From positions 62,001-126,000 of the forward strand of contig CALDUK010000009.1 in assembly GCA_937924905.1 (NCBI GenBank): a DNA stretch of 64,000 nt. Reading direction: 5' to 3'. Below the pieces are notes generated by a model, which worked only from the letters and a program-made list of their open reading frames with translations, was not told where the DNA came from and ran no database searches. Below, in pieces: positions 53,850-62,983 of this stretch. The stretch comes from an uncultured Paracoccaceae bacterium (lineage in GTDB: Bacteria; Pseudomonadota; Alphaproteobacteria; Rhodobacterales; Rhodobacteraceae). The position numbers were made by a program, and so were the translations under genes. How positions within the stretch are numbered: the first letter of the stretch is position 1; the number at the start of each line of letters is the position of its first letter.

Positions 53850-55084
53850 GCCGCCCCCGCCAGCAAACGTGCAGCTTTTTCAAAGAAATCTTCGGCCCCG
53901 AAATTCCCCGACTTCAACGCCACCACCAACGCATCACTGGCGCGCAATGCCGGAACGCCGGGGTCAATTTCAGGCCCGATGGCCAGCGTGTCCAGCCCCA
54001 AAGCCTCGACAATCGCGCCCGAAGTTTCGCCGCCCGCCGTGATCACACGGGTCGCCCCTTTGGCCACAGCCGCAACGGCAACCTGGCCGAAAAACGTCTC
54101 CAGCGCTTTGGACGCCACATCGCGCCCGTATTTGGCCTGCACCTCGGCCACAGTCTCCGGATCAGCCGAGCTATAGGCCAAAGGCAACGCGTCGCTGGCC
54201 AGCATCCAATCGGCAATCTCGTCGGGGGACAGCCCGTTTTCAATCACGTCTTCTGCCGTAATCTCGCGGGATGGGAAGGCGCCAAGATGGCGGTCGACCT
54301 GCGCGCGCGTTGCAACCGAACAAGACCCCGACAGAGCAATCGCAGGCCCGTCTTGCCCTGCCCAATCCGCCGTCCGCGCCTGACATCCGAAATTCGCAGG
54401 CAAGCCAAGCGCCACGCCGGAACCGCCGGTGATCAGGGGCAGGTCTTTGGCCGCCCGGCCGATCGCGCGCAAATCTTCGTCGCGAATGGCGTCAACCACC
54501 ACATGGCGCTTGCCATCGGCATGTTGGGCCGCCAGCGCATTTGCAATCTGGTCGGGTCCGGCAAACACATCTGCCGCGCCAACATGGCCAACTTCAAATA
54601 CTGTTTGTTTTGCCATCCAGCGCCGGATGTCCGGGTCGGTCATCGGCGTGATCGGATGCGCTTCCATGCCGCTTTCGCTCAGCAGCTTGTCTTTGACAAA
54701 CAAATGCCCCTGGTAAACCGAACGCCCCGTGCCGGGAAACGCCGGGCAGACCACAACCTGGTGGGCGTCCAGCGCTTTGGCCAGGGCATCGGCCACCGGG
54801 CCGATATTGCCCTCTTCGGTGGAATCGAACGTCGAACAATACTTAAAGAAAAACTGCGTACACCCCTGCGCGCGCAACCAGTCCAGCGCATCCAGCGATT
54901 GCCGCACCGCGTCTTCAACAGCGATTGATCGTGATTTCAGCGCAATCACACCGGCGTCGACATCGGATTGCGCCGCGCCTTTGGGCACACCGGTATATTG
55001 CACGACCCGCATGCCTTCTTTGGCCAGCGTATTGGCCAGATCGCTTGAACCTGTGAAATCGTCGCCAATGCACCCAAGCTTCAT
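53846..55084 (-). CDS. otnK: 3-oxo-tetronate kinase OtnK (four-carbon acid sugar kinase)
   Basis: 412-aa DUF1537-type kinase. It opens with CIGDDFTGSSDLANTLAKEG, and the segment QFFFKYCSTFDSTEEGNIGPV is the well-known family block; the C-terminal domain has RVITAGGETSGAIVEAL. It phosphorylates 3-oxo-tetronate at C4. Overlaps both neighbours by ATGA. Confidence 0.92.
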   Translation of the reverse strand: MKLGCIGDDFTGSSDLANTLAKEGMRVVQYTGVPKGAAQSDVDAGVIALKSRSIAVEDAVRQSLDALDWLRAQGCTQFFFKYCSTFDSTEEGNIGPVADALAKALDAHQVVVCPAFPGTGRSVYQGHLFVKDKLLSESGMEAHPITPMTDPDIRRWMAKQTVFEVGHVGAADVFAGPDQIANALAAQHADGKRHVVVDAIRDEDLRAIGRAAKDLPLITGGSGVALGLPANFGCQARTADWAGQDGPAIALSGSCSVATRAQVDRHLGAFPSREITAEDVIENGLSPDEIADWMLASDALPLAYSSADPETVAEVQAKYGRDVASKALETFFGQVAVAAVAKGATRVITAGGETSGAIVEALGLDTLAIGPEIDPGVPALRASDALVVALKSGNFGAEDFFEKAARLLAGAA

Positions 55085-55974
55085 GTCTTTTTCTCCGGCA
55101 AACTTACACCGGCCTGTCCGGCATAAACCTTGGCCACGGCAGCATCATCTTCATGGCCCAACCCCATCTTGGCAGCAGCCCGAAACTGTGCCAGTGCGGC
55201 CTTTGTCATAGGCGCGTCAAACCCCGTGGATTTGGCAATCTCCATCACAATGCCCAGATCCTTGGGCCAGATATTCACCTGACTGTGCGGCGTGTAATCG
55301 CCCGCAACAATGTGCGGGGCGCGGTTTTCCAGCATCCAGCTGGTGCCCGCGCATTTTGAAATAACATCAACGAATTGAGCGGGCGTCACGCCTTGCGTCA
55401 CCCCAAACGTCAGCGCTTCGGCCATGGTTGCAATATGAACGCCCGCCAACAACTGGTTCACCGCCTTCATGGCAGATCCGGCCCCGGCGCTTTGGCCAAG
55501 TTCAAACACAGTTTCCGCCGTCGCATCCAGAACCCGCCGCGCCGCCGCAAAAGCGTCGGCTGTACCCGAGGCCATGATCGACAACTTGCCCGATGCTGCT
55601 TTTATCGCACCGCCCGAAATTGGCGCATCCAGATAATGCACCCCGTGTTCGCCGCAGCGACGTTCCATATCGCGGGCAAACTCGGGCGGCACCGTGGCCG
55701 ATGCAATAACAACCGCACCCGCTTTCATCTGGGGTACAATTCCTTGCGCGCCGAACAGCACGTCTTCCGTCTGGGCCGCGTTCAGCACAACAACCACAGC
55801 CGCATCCAAAGAACCGGCCACATCTGCAAGCGCACCGGATGCACCGCCGTCGTCGCGAAACCGCGCTTCGGCCTCGGCCCGTGTGTCAAATCCATAGGTG
55901 GTTAGCCCGGCGGCCAGACAGGAGGCGGCCATGCCATACCCCATCGAACCAAGACCGATTACCGAAACGTGCAT
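55081..55974 (-). CDS. ltnD: L-threonate dehydrogenase LtnD (beta-hydroxyacid dehydrogenase family)
   Basis: 297-aa NAD(P)-dependent dehydrogenase. The Rossmann motif is GLGSMGYGMA (7-16), the substrate block DAPISGGAIKAASG, and the catalytic Lys170 lies in GSAMKAVNQLL. In this gene set it would oxidise L-threonate (or the diastereomer used by close relatives) to 2-oxo-tetronate. First gene of the ltnD-otnK-otnC-otnI operon, divergent from a LacI-type regulator across a tandem operator. Confidence 0.85.
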   Translation of the reverse strand: MHVSVIGLGSMGYGMAASCLAAGLTTYGFDTRAEAEARFRDDGGASGALADVAGSLDAAVVVVLNAAQTEDVLFGAQGIVPQMKAGAVVIASATVPPEFARDMERRCGEHGVHYLDAPISGGAIKAASGKLSIMASGTADAFAAARRVLDATAETVFELGQSAGAGSAMKAVNQLLAGVHIATMAEALTFGVTQGVTPAQFVDVISKCAGTSWMLENRAPHIVAGDYTPHSQVNIWPKDLGIVMEIAKSTGFDAPMTKAALAQFRAAAKMGLGHEDDAAVAKVYAGQAGVSLPEKKT

Positions 55975-56023
55975 ATGATTCTTCCTTGTTATCAGCGCTG
56001 TGTTGAACCAGCTTGCAAGTTAT

Positions 56024-56047
56024 GGTATCGATACCGGTATGGATACC
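56024..56047. promoter_or_regulatory. Tandem palindromic operators between ltnD and the LacI-type gene
   Basis: Two adjacent 12-bp sites: GGTATCGATACC (56024-56035), a perfect palindrome, and GGTATGGATACC (56036-56047), differing only at one central base. They sit between the divergent starts (50 bp from ltnD, 22 bp from the regulator), so one protein could control both promoters. The CG-centred palindrome suits a LacI/GalR-family dimer. Confidence 0.75.
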
Positions 56048-56069
56048 AAAAGTCAATTGTATCACGGGC

Positions 56070-57083
56070 ATGGTTGACGCTCAATTCAGGGGCCGTCGGA
56101 CGTTGGCTGATGTCGCTGACGCTGCGGGGGTCAGTAAAATGACCGCTTCGCGTGCGTTGCGCGGGACGGGCGACGTCTCGCCCGAGACCCTCAAAAAGGT
56201 ACGGCTGGCCGCGCAACAGATCGGCTATGTCGGCAACCCGCTTGCCGCTTCGCTGTCAGGCAAACGGTCTGGCTTGATCGGCGTGGTTGTCCCCAGCGTT
56301 TCAAACATCGTTTTTGCCGAAGTGTTGGCTGGCATTGCTGACGGGCTGGACGGCAGTGGCCTGCAACCGGTTTTTGGTGTCACGGATTATGATGAAACCC
56401 GCGAAGCCGAGCTTATCCAAAGCATGCTGGCCTGGCACCCCGCCGCGCTGATCGTTGCCGGCCTTGACCAACCGGACGCCACCCGCAATCTGTTGCAAAG
56501 AGCTGACATTCCGATCGTCCAGATCATGGATACCGATGGCGACCCCGTTGATGTCTGCATCGGCTTTTCGCACCGCGACGCCGGGCGCGAAATGGCCGGC
56601 GCGCTTCTGGCCAGGGGCGCGCGCCGGATGGCTTATATCGGGTCGTCCCATGCTCTGGATACGCGCGCCAGAAAACGCTTTGCTGGGTTTGAAACACGTC
56701 TGAACGAAGCCGCGCAGACATTTTTCGATATTCAGTTTGTCGACGGCCCCTCGACCGCGACGGTCGGGCGCGGTTTGACCGAACAGGTGTTGTCGGATGA
56801 TCCGGCAATTGATGCGATTTACTATTCGAATGACGACCTGGCTATTGGCGGGGCATATCACTGTATAGCCCATGGGTTATCGGTTGGTCAGGACATTCAT
56901 CTTGCGGGTTTCAACGGTCTGGAAATCACCAAAACGCTGCCTGTTGGCCTTGCCACAACACTGACGCCCCGTCGCCAGATCGGTTCAAAAAGCGTCGAAA
57001 TGGCGCTGGCAGGCTTGCAAAAGAACGCGCCCCTTGGGCCGAAAAGAGTGACACTGCAAACGCAGCTTTTGCTGCCCGATTGA
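56070..57083 (+). CDS. LacI-family transcriptional regulator of the tetronate genes
   Basis: 337 aa. The N-terminal helix-turn-helix (about 10-30) includes TLADVADAAGVSKMTASRAL and the hinge VSPETLKKVRLAAQQIGYVGN. A periplasmic-binding-like effector domain follows (SGLIGVVVPSVSNIVFAEVL, GFNGLEITKTLPVGLATTLTP region). The ATG at 56070 was chosen because the frame upstream covers the operator region. It is divergent from ltnD and likely senses a tetronate-type ligand; this is inferred from position. Confidence 0.9.
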   Translation: MVDAQFRGRRTLADVADAAGVSKMTASRALRGTGDVSPETLKKVRLAAQQIGYVGNPLAASLSGKRSGLIGVVVPSVSNIVFAEVLAGIADGLDGSGLQPVFGVTDYDETREAELIQSMLAWHPAALIVAGLDQPDATRNLLQRADIPIVQIMDTDGDPVDVCIGFSHRDAGREMAGALLARGARRMAYIGSSHALDTRARKRFAGFETRLNEAAQTFFDIQFVDGPSTATVGRGLTEQVLSDDPAIDAIYYSNDDLAIGGAYHCIAHGLSVGQDIHLAGFNGLEITKTLPVGLATTLTPRRQIGSKSVEMALAGLQKNAPLGPKRVTLQTQLLLPD

Positions 57084-57095
57084 GTTGGGGTGATC

Positions 57096-59126
57096 TCAAA
57101 GCCCAAGCGCTTTGCGGCGATCTTCGGCGAAACTTTGCACCAGACGGTCGGCAATAAAGGCCAAAATGGCCATCGCCGCACCCGCGCTTACCCCCAGACC
57201 CACATCGGCTTGTCCCAAGGCCAGATAGATCGATTGACCCAACCCCGTCGTCCCGACAAGGGCGGCGATAACCAGCATGGCAAAGGCGTATAGGATGGTC
57301 TGGTTCAGTCCCAGCAAAATTGAAGGCGCTGCATAAGGCAGGCGGATGTCCCGCAGGATTTGCCAGGTGGTCGCGCCATTCGCCGTCGCCGCCTCGATCA
57401 TCTCGGGTGGGGTGGTGACAATCCCATGACGGGTATAGCGGATCATGGGAACGATGGCATAGGCGCAAATTGCCAGAAAAGCGCTGAATTCACCGATCTG
57501 AAAGAACATCAGAACCGGGATCAGAAAGACGAAAAGCGGGATGGTCTGCAGCAAATCGCAAACGGGCCGAAGAAGCCGCCAAACGACGGTGGAATTGGCC
57601 GACACCACGCCAAGCACGCCGCCAAAGGCGGTGCAGGTCAGAACTGCGGCCCCCGACAAATAGAGCGATAAAAGCGCGCGTTCCCACAGGCCGGACACCA
57701 AAATTGTGACCAGAAGACAAACACTTAGAATGGCCAGTTTCCGCCCCGATGCGACCCAGGCCAAACTGCCGATTGCGGTTAGGAAAAACGGCCAGGGCAG
57801 GTTGGTGATGCCGGTTTCCAGAAGGCCCATGCCGATCAGAAAAAGCAGGCCCACCACTGGTTTTCCCAGCCAAATCAGAGCCGTACAGGTCAGGGCTGAT
57901 ATTCCGAAAAGAACGAGGCTCATCGCTTTGGTCCATTGAAACCCCCAGGTGAACGGCAAAACGGCATCGTCCAAACCGATGCGCAGGGGTAAAAGGCCGT
58001 AGAACATGGATGTGTTTTTGATGTCATCCATGAGGGTGGCGTTCACAACTGTGAACCGGCTTAACCATTCGTCAACCATTTCGGCAACAGGGCCGAGAAG
58101 GCCGGTTGGCGGGGTGGTGTTGGCGGTGAGGTACAGCGCCGCGCCGGCCACCAGGCCGATCCCGAAAATCACGAATGATATCCGTGAGTTAAACCGTTTT
58201 CGGTCACGCGCCATAGCTGCGGAAAGCCGGTCGATGACGATGGCAAACAGCACAATCACCAGGCCGGCCAAAAGCGCCTGACCGAACTGCGCCTTCCGCA
58301 TGGTCAACAAAACCTCCCAGCCGATGTCGTCGAACCCGCCGATGACGGCGGCGATGATCACCATCGAGAGGGCTGCCATCAGGCATTGGTTGACGCCGAC
58401 CATAATCTGGTGCCGCGCGGTTGGAATTTCGACCTGAAACAGTTGCTGTGCGCGCGTCGCGCCCGACATGATTGCGGCTTCTTTTACTTCGGAATCAATG
58501 CGTTCCAACCCAAGCAACATATTGCGCGCCATCGGTGGTGCCGCGTAAATGGCCGAGGCGACAAGGCCCACAACCGGGCCAAAGCCAAACAGCAAAAGCA
58601 GAGGCGTCAGATAGGCGAAAGTCGGGATGGTTTGCATCGCATCGAGCACGCCCAACAAGGGGTTTCTGAGGCGGGGCGCTTCGTTTGCCAGAATACCGAT
58701 TGTGCCGCCAAAAATCATCGCCAACGGAACGGAAACGGCGACCAGGGCCAGGGTGTTCATGCTTTCGGACCAATAGCCCGACAAAAGTACAAAACCGAAA
58801 CCGGCCAGGCCGAGCAGGGCCAGACGCAGCCCGCCCAGATGCCAGCCCAAGGCCGTGACCGCGCCGATCAAAACAGGCCAGGGCAGGCCGTTCAACACGG
58901 CGTTCAGCCCGTCCATCGGATAGGCAATCAGCCACGAAAACCAACGCATGGCAGGCTTGATGGCGCCCAGAATGGTTTCCAATACGGACCCCACCCAATC
59001 GGTGGTGGGTATGGTCCAAGTTTTTGGAAAGGCGAATAAAAACGGGGCGGTGTCTTGCAAAAGCAGACAAAGCGCGCCGACCAGAGCCGTCAGTCCAGCG
59101 GCCAATACGCCGGGTCGCCGGGTCAT
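57096..59126 (-). CDS. Betaine-type ABC transporter permease, fused double-domain ProW
   Basis: 676 aa containing two permease domains in one chain, each with an EAA loop: EAAIMSGATRAQQLFQVEIP (from about 216) and EAATANGATTWQILRDIRLP (from about 578). Standard ProW/OpuAB has one domain and pairs as a dimer. About twelve membrane segments are visible in total. It would form the channel for glycine betaine, choline or proline uptake with the neighbouring ATPase. The start overlaps the ATPase stop by 4 bp. Confidence 0.88.
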   Translation of the reverse strand: MTRRPGVLAAGLTALVGALCLLLQDTAPFLFAFPKTWTIPTTDWVGSVLETILGAIKPAMRWFSWLIAYPMDGLNAVLNGLPWPVLIGAVTALGWHLGGLRLALLGLAGFGFVLLSGYWSESMNTLALVAVSVPLAMIFGGTIGILANEAPRLRNPLLGVLDAMQTIPTFAYLTPLLLLFGFGPVVGLVASAIYAAPPMARNMLLGLERIDSEVKEAAIMSGATRAQQLFQVEIPTARHQIMVGVNQCLMAALSMVIIAAVIGGFDDIGWEVLLTMRKAQFGQALLAGLVIVLFAIVIDRLSAAMARDRKRFNSRISFVIFGIGLVAGAALYLTANTTPPTGLLGPVAEMVDEWLSRFTVVNATLMDDIKNTSMFYGLLPLRIGLDDAVLPFTWGFQWTKAMSLVLFGISALTCTALIWLGKPVVGLLFLIGMGLLETGITNLPWPFFLTAIGSLAWVASGRKLAILSVCLLVTILVSGLWERALLSLYLSGAAVLTCTAFGGVLGVVSANSTVVWRLLRPVCDLLQTIPLFVFLIPVLMFFQIGEFSAFLAICAYAIVPMIRYTRHGIVTTPPEMIEAATANGATTWQILRDIRLPYAAPSILLGLNQTILYAFAMLVIAALVGTTGLGQSIYLALGQADVGLGVSAGAAMAILAFIADRLVQSFAEDRRKALGL

Positions 59127-60166
59127 GCTTTTTCGGCCTGTAGGGCTTTGGCAAGATCATGGGGGTAGACATGGCCCAGAACCTGACCGGCCGGATCGCG
59201 GACCGGCACTGGATCATAGCGTTCGACGCAAAAGGCCAGGGCGTCTTCAAGGGTCATGTCAGGGTTGAGACCGGGCGTGTCGCCGGGGATGTCCCGCAGA
59301 TCGTTGCGCATGATCGAGCCGACGCGGGCATGGCGGCCACGGGCGACGTCGCGCGCAAAATCGCGGACATAATCATCGACCGGATTGAGGACGATTTCGG
59401 CCGGTGTGCCGATTTGCACGATCTGGCCGTCGCGCATTATGGCGATGCGATCTGCCAGCTTGAGTGCTTCGGTTATGTCATGGGTGATGAAGACAATTGT
59501 TGTGTTCAGACGCTTTCTGATGGTCAGAAATTCATCCTGCAATTGCCGACGGATAAGCGGATCGAGCGCGGAAAAAGGTTCGTCGAGAAACCAGATGGAA
59601 CAGTCGCCCGCAAGCGACCGGGCGATGCCGACCCGTTGTCTTTGACCCCCCGATAATTCGCGCGGGTAGGCGGTGTCACGGCCTTGAAGTCCTAGCATTT
59701 CGAGAACTGGGCGCACGCGGGCGTAACGTTCTTTTTGCGATACCCGTGCTACTTTCAAAGGGTAGGCGACATTGTCGATTACAGTCATATGCGGGAACAG
59801 GCCGAAGTGCTGGAAGACCATCCCGATCTTGTTGCGCCGCAATGCGTTCATGCGCGATTTCGAAGCGGCAAGGATGTCTTCACCGTAAAGCCGGACGGCA
59901 CCCGAAGTGGGCTGCAAGAGGCGCGACAGACCGCGAACAACCGTGGACTTTCCGGAACCGGAAAGCCCCATGATCACGAATAACTCGCCCGGTGCGACGT
60001 CAAATGAGACGCCGCGCACGGCGGGAATGTGCCCCGACGCGTCCAAGACGCGCGCGATGTCTTCGGGCGAAGATGCGTCGGATTGCGCACGCCTGAAGGC
60101 CGTTAAAGGGTCAGGGCCGAAGACCTGCCAGAGGTCTTCGGCGGTTATAGCTGGTGTTGTCGTCAA
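59123..60166 (-). CDS. Betaine/proline ABC transporter ATPase (ProV type)
   Basis: 347 aa. Walker A GLSGSGKS (67-74), signature LSGGQRQRVGIARSL, Walker B IWFLDEPFSALD, and a C-terminal CBS domain (about 275-345) that in related OpuA systems senses ionic strength. The N-terminal extension (about 1-40, with VFGPDP) is typical of the ProV subgroup. Six bases behind proX, overlapping the permease gene. Confidence 0.92.
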   Translation of the reverse strand: MTTTPAITAEDLWQVFGPDPLTAFRRAQSDASSPEDIARVLDASGHIPAVRGVSFDVAPGELFVIMGLSGSGKSTVVRGLSRLLQPTSGAVRLYGEDILAASKSRMNALRRNKIGMVFQHFGLFPHMTVIDNVAYPLKVARVSQKERYARVRPVLEMLGLQGRDTAYPRELSGGQRQRVGIARSLAGDCSIWFLDEPFSALDPLIRRQLQDEFLTIRKRLNTTIVFITHDITEALKLADRIAIMRDGQIVQIGTPAEIVLNPVDDYVRDFARDVARGRHARVGSIMRNDLRDIPGDTPGLNPDMTLEDALAFCVERYDPVPVRDPAGQVLGHVYPHDLAKALQAEKA

Positions 60167-60172
60167 GGTGGA

Positions 60173-61123
60173 TCAGTTGAGCGCTGCGTCCACGACCGGT
60201 TTCCACGCGGCCTCGTTTGCGGCCATCCAATCGGCGACCACGTCTTCGACTGAGCCGCCATCGACATCGACCGCGCCCATCATTGGCTGCTGGTCTTCGA
60301 CGGCGAGGGTATAGTTTGAAAGGATCTCGAACGCGGCAGGCCATTTATCTGCCATGCCCGACCATGAGGCTTTGAAAATGCGGCTGGGTGAAAAGCCGCA
60401 ATCCATCGTCGCATCGGGGTTTGGCCCCCAGGCGGCGTCGGTGAAGCAATCGTCGTTGCCCACAGGCACGTCGACGAATTGCACATCATAGGCCGACATT
60501 GCCCAGTGCGGTTGCCAGAAGACGATGAAAAGTGGCGACTTTTTCTCGGTTGCGGCGCGCAGTTCTGCAATCAGCGCGCCTTCGGACCCGGCGGGGACGG
60601 CTTTGAACGGCAGGCCAAACCCGGCCATGCGTTCGGCCCCCGGTGTGCCCCAGTCGGCGGGGTAATCGACCAGGCGGCCCATGGGCAGTGTTTCGGCTGT
60701 GGCGAATACGCCTGCGCAGTCTTTCAGCGCCTGCCAATCGGGCAGGCCCGGGCAGAGTTCGGCCACATGGGCCGGATAAGCGAGCCCTTCTTTTGCGTCG
60801 AGGCCAAGATCGCCGAGTTCGACAACGGTGCCGTCGTCGATCTTTTTGGCGTATTCGTCGGACACATTGGAGGACCAGATTTCGAGTGTGGCTGTGATGT
60901 CGCCATCGGCCAGCGCCTGAAACTGGTTCATCATACCAGCGGTGACATATTCAACCGTGTACCCTGCCGCTTCCAGCATTTCGCCGGCCACATGGGTGGT
61001 GACGTGTTGGCCGGTCCATTCGTTGATGGCAAGTTTGATTGGTTCGTCGACGGCGCCAAGTTCGGCGGCATGCGCGCTGCCGGTGGCAAGAAGCGTGGCA
61101 AGGCAAAGGCGTGAGAGTGTCAT
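60173..61123 (-). CDS. Betaine-type substrate-binding protein (ProX/OpuAC type)
   Basis: 316-aa periplasmic protein. The signal peptide ends near SAHA-AE (19/20). The OpuAC-like fold has INEWTGQHVTTHVAGEMLEA, GYTVEYVTAGMMNQFQALADGD and FIVFWQPHWAMSAYDVQFVD; Trp and Tyr residues in these positions could form the cation box for quaternary ammonium ligands. The ATG at 61123 gives the signal peptide, although it lies inside the palindrome ATGGGG-G-CCCCAT. First gene of the importer operon, divergent from nrdR. Confidence 0.88.
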   Translation of the reverse strand: MTLSRLCLATLLATGSAHAAELGAVDEPIKLAINEWTGQHVTTHVAGEMLEAAGYTVEYVTAGMMNQFQALADGDITATLEIWSSNVSDEYAKKIDDGTVVELGDLGLDAKEGLAYPAHVAELCPGLPDWQALKDCAGVFATAETLPMGRLVDYPADWGTPGAERMAGFGLPFKAVPAGSEGALIAELRAATEKKSPLFIVFWQPHWAMSAYDVQFVDVPVGNDDCFTDAAWGPNPDATMDCGFSPSRIFKASWSGMADKWPAAFEILSNYTLAVEDQQPMMGAVDVDGGSVEDVVADWMAANEAAWKPVVDAALN

Positions 61124-61398
61124 GGGGGCCCCATAGGTTGAATTTTGTGATTGGCGCAATTGGGGCAGTCTGGGCGACAAGACGCAAGGGGTTTCTTGGT
61201 GCGCGCTGCGGTTTTGGCCCGTCGGATGGGCAGATTGCAGGGTGATCTTGACGCTGCGGCATGTGCGCGAAAACCGAGTCTTTCCGAACACACCCGCATC
61301 TTGCGTGCGGTGATCGGTACTACCCAAAATCAAGCGGCTGACCTATAAAGCCTGTGTGAACGGCCCGATGGGCCGCAAAAGGCAGGGAGAAGAGGCGG

Positions 61399-61863
61399 AT
61401 GCGCTGCCCGTTTTGTGGAAATATCGACACTCAAGTAAAAGACTCGCGACCGGCAGAAGACCACGTCGCCATTCGGCGGCGGCGCTTTTGCCCGGCCTGT
61501 GGCGGACGTTTCACGACCTATGAGCGCGTGCAGTTGCGCGATTTGGTGGTGATCAAGTCGAACGGGAAGCGGGAAGATTTTGATCGTGACAAGCTGGAAC
61601 GTTCGATCCGGATTGCGATGCAAAAACGCCCGGTGGACCCCGAGCGGATTGATCAAATGATCAGCGGCATAGTCCGTCGACTGGAAAGCATGGGCGAGAC
61701 AGACATTCAATCGACGACGATTGGTGAGATCGTGATGGAAAGCCTGGCGCGGATCGACAACGTGGCTTACGTGCGATTTGCCAGCGTTTACAAGAACTTC
61801 CAGGATGCCGGGGACTTCGACAAGTTTGTGAGCGAGCTGCGTCCCCCCACCAAGGACGAGTGA
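61399..61863 (+). CDS. nrdR: Transcriptional repressor NrdR
   Basis: 154 aa. A zinc ribbon with Cys3, Cys6, Cys31 and Cys34 and an ATP-cone domain (about 49-139) identify NrdR, which represses ribonucleotide reductase genes according to nucleotide status. The conserved N-terminus MRCPFCGN fixes the start. It overlaps ribD by 4 bp, a common alphaproteobacterial pair. Confidence 0.95.
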   Translation: MRCPFCGNIDTQVKDSRPAEDHVAIRRRRFCPACGGRFTTYERVQLRDLVVIKSNGKREDFDRDKLERSIRIAMQKRPVDPERIDQMISGIVRRLESMGETDIQSTTIGEIVMESLARIDNVAYVRFASVYKNFQDAGDFDKFVSELRPPTKDE

Positions 61864-62972
61864 GCGGGCCAACCCCTTTGGATGACCGTTTCATGGCGCA
61901 GGCGCTGTCTTTGGGCGCGCGTGGGCTGGGGCGGGTGTGGCCGCGGCCATCGGTCGGGTGCGTGCTGGTGCGCGGCACCCGCATCGTCGGGCGCGGCGTC
62001 ACTGATGCGGCGACCGGGGATCATGGGGAAGTTGTGGCGTTGCGGCAGGCCGGTGCGCTGGCGCGCGGGGCGACGGCCTATGTCACGTTGGAGCCGTGTT
62101 CGCATCATGGGCGGACCCCGCCTTGTGCAGACGCTTTGGTGACGGCGGGGGTTGCGCGCGTTGTCGCGGCGCTGGAAGACCCGAACCCCGCTGTGTCTGG
62201 CGCGGGGCTGTCGCGGTTGCGCGCGGCTGGCGTCGAAGTCTCAGTGGGCGTGGGGGCCGGGGCGGCGCGGCGGCAGCTGAATGGGTTTTTGCATCTTATG
62301 AAACTTGGGCGGCCGGCGGTGACCCTGAAGCTGGCGACCAGTTTTGACGGGCGGATCGCCACCGCGTCGGGCGAAAGCCGGTGGATCACCGGGCCTGCCG
62401 CGCGGCGGGTCGTGCATAGTCTGCGGATGCGCCATGACGCGGTGCTGGTGGGGGCCGGGACCGCGCGGGCCGATAACCCGACGCTGACCGTGCGCGACAT
62501 GGGCACCACACACCAGCCGGTGCGGGTTGTCGCATCGCGGCGGTTAAATCTGCCCTGGCCGAACCGGTTGGCCGATACCATTCAGGACGGCCCGGTCTGG
62601 ATATTGCACGGGCAGGATGATGCCAAACCGTCCGCTTTGGAAAACTGGCAGCGTATTGGGGCAAAAACGCTGCCTGTTGCCGTTGAAGGCCAGCAGTTGG
62701 ACATGGGCGCAGCTTTGCGCGCCTTGGGCAACGAAGGGATCACGCGGGTGTTCTGCGAAGGGGGTGGGGCAATGGCGGCGTCGCTTTTGGCGGCAGGGCT
62801 GGTGGATGATTTGATCGTCTTTACCGCAGGTTTTGCCTTTGGGGCCGAAGGGCAACCTGCCATAGGGGCCATGGGTTTGTCGGCCCTGTCAGATGCCGAG
62901 CGGTTTGATCTGGTCGAGACGCGCGGCGTGGGGGCCGATGTTATGCAGTACTGGGAAAAGCGCGCGGATTAG
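61860..62972 (+). CDS. ribD: Riboflavin biosynthesis bifunctional deaminase/reductase RibD
   Basis: 370 aa. The N-terminal deaminase domain has zinc ligands His55, Cys80 and Cys89 ([11 protein letters not shown]) and Glu57 as the proton shuttle; the usual HAE is HGE here (DHGEVVAL). The C-terminal reductase has [24 protein letters not shown] and [21 protein letters not shown]. The GTG start overlaps the nrdR stop (GTGA). Both activities make the ribitylaminopyrimidine intermediate of riboflavin. Confidence 0.92.
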   Translation: MSGPTPLDDRFMAQALSLGARGLGRVWPRPSVGCVLVRGTRIVGRGVTDAATGDHGEVVALRQAGALARGATAYVTLEPCSHHGRTPPCADALVTAGVARVVAALEDPNPAVSGAGLSRLRAAGVEVSVGVGAGAARRQLNGFLHLMKLGRPAVTLKLATSFDGRIATASGESRWITGPAARRVVHSLRMRHDAVLVGAGTARADNPTLTVRDMGTTHQPVRVVASRRLNLPWPNRLADTIQDGPVWILHGQDDAKPSALENWQRIGAKTLPVAVEGQQLDMGAALRALGNEGITRVFCEGGGAMAASLLAAGLVDDLIVFTAGFAFGAEGQPAIGAMGLSALSDAERFDLVETRGVGADVMQYWEKRAD

Positions 62973-62983
62973 CAGCTTGGCCC

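Noticed and set aside
53333-54928. 531-codon plus-strand open frame opposite otnC/otnK
   Set aside because: Antisense to clear enzymes with conserved catalytic residues; no domain seen.
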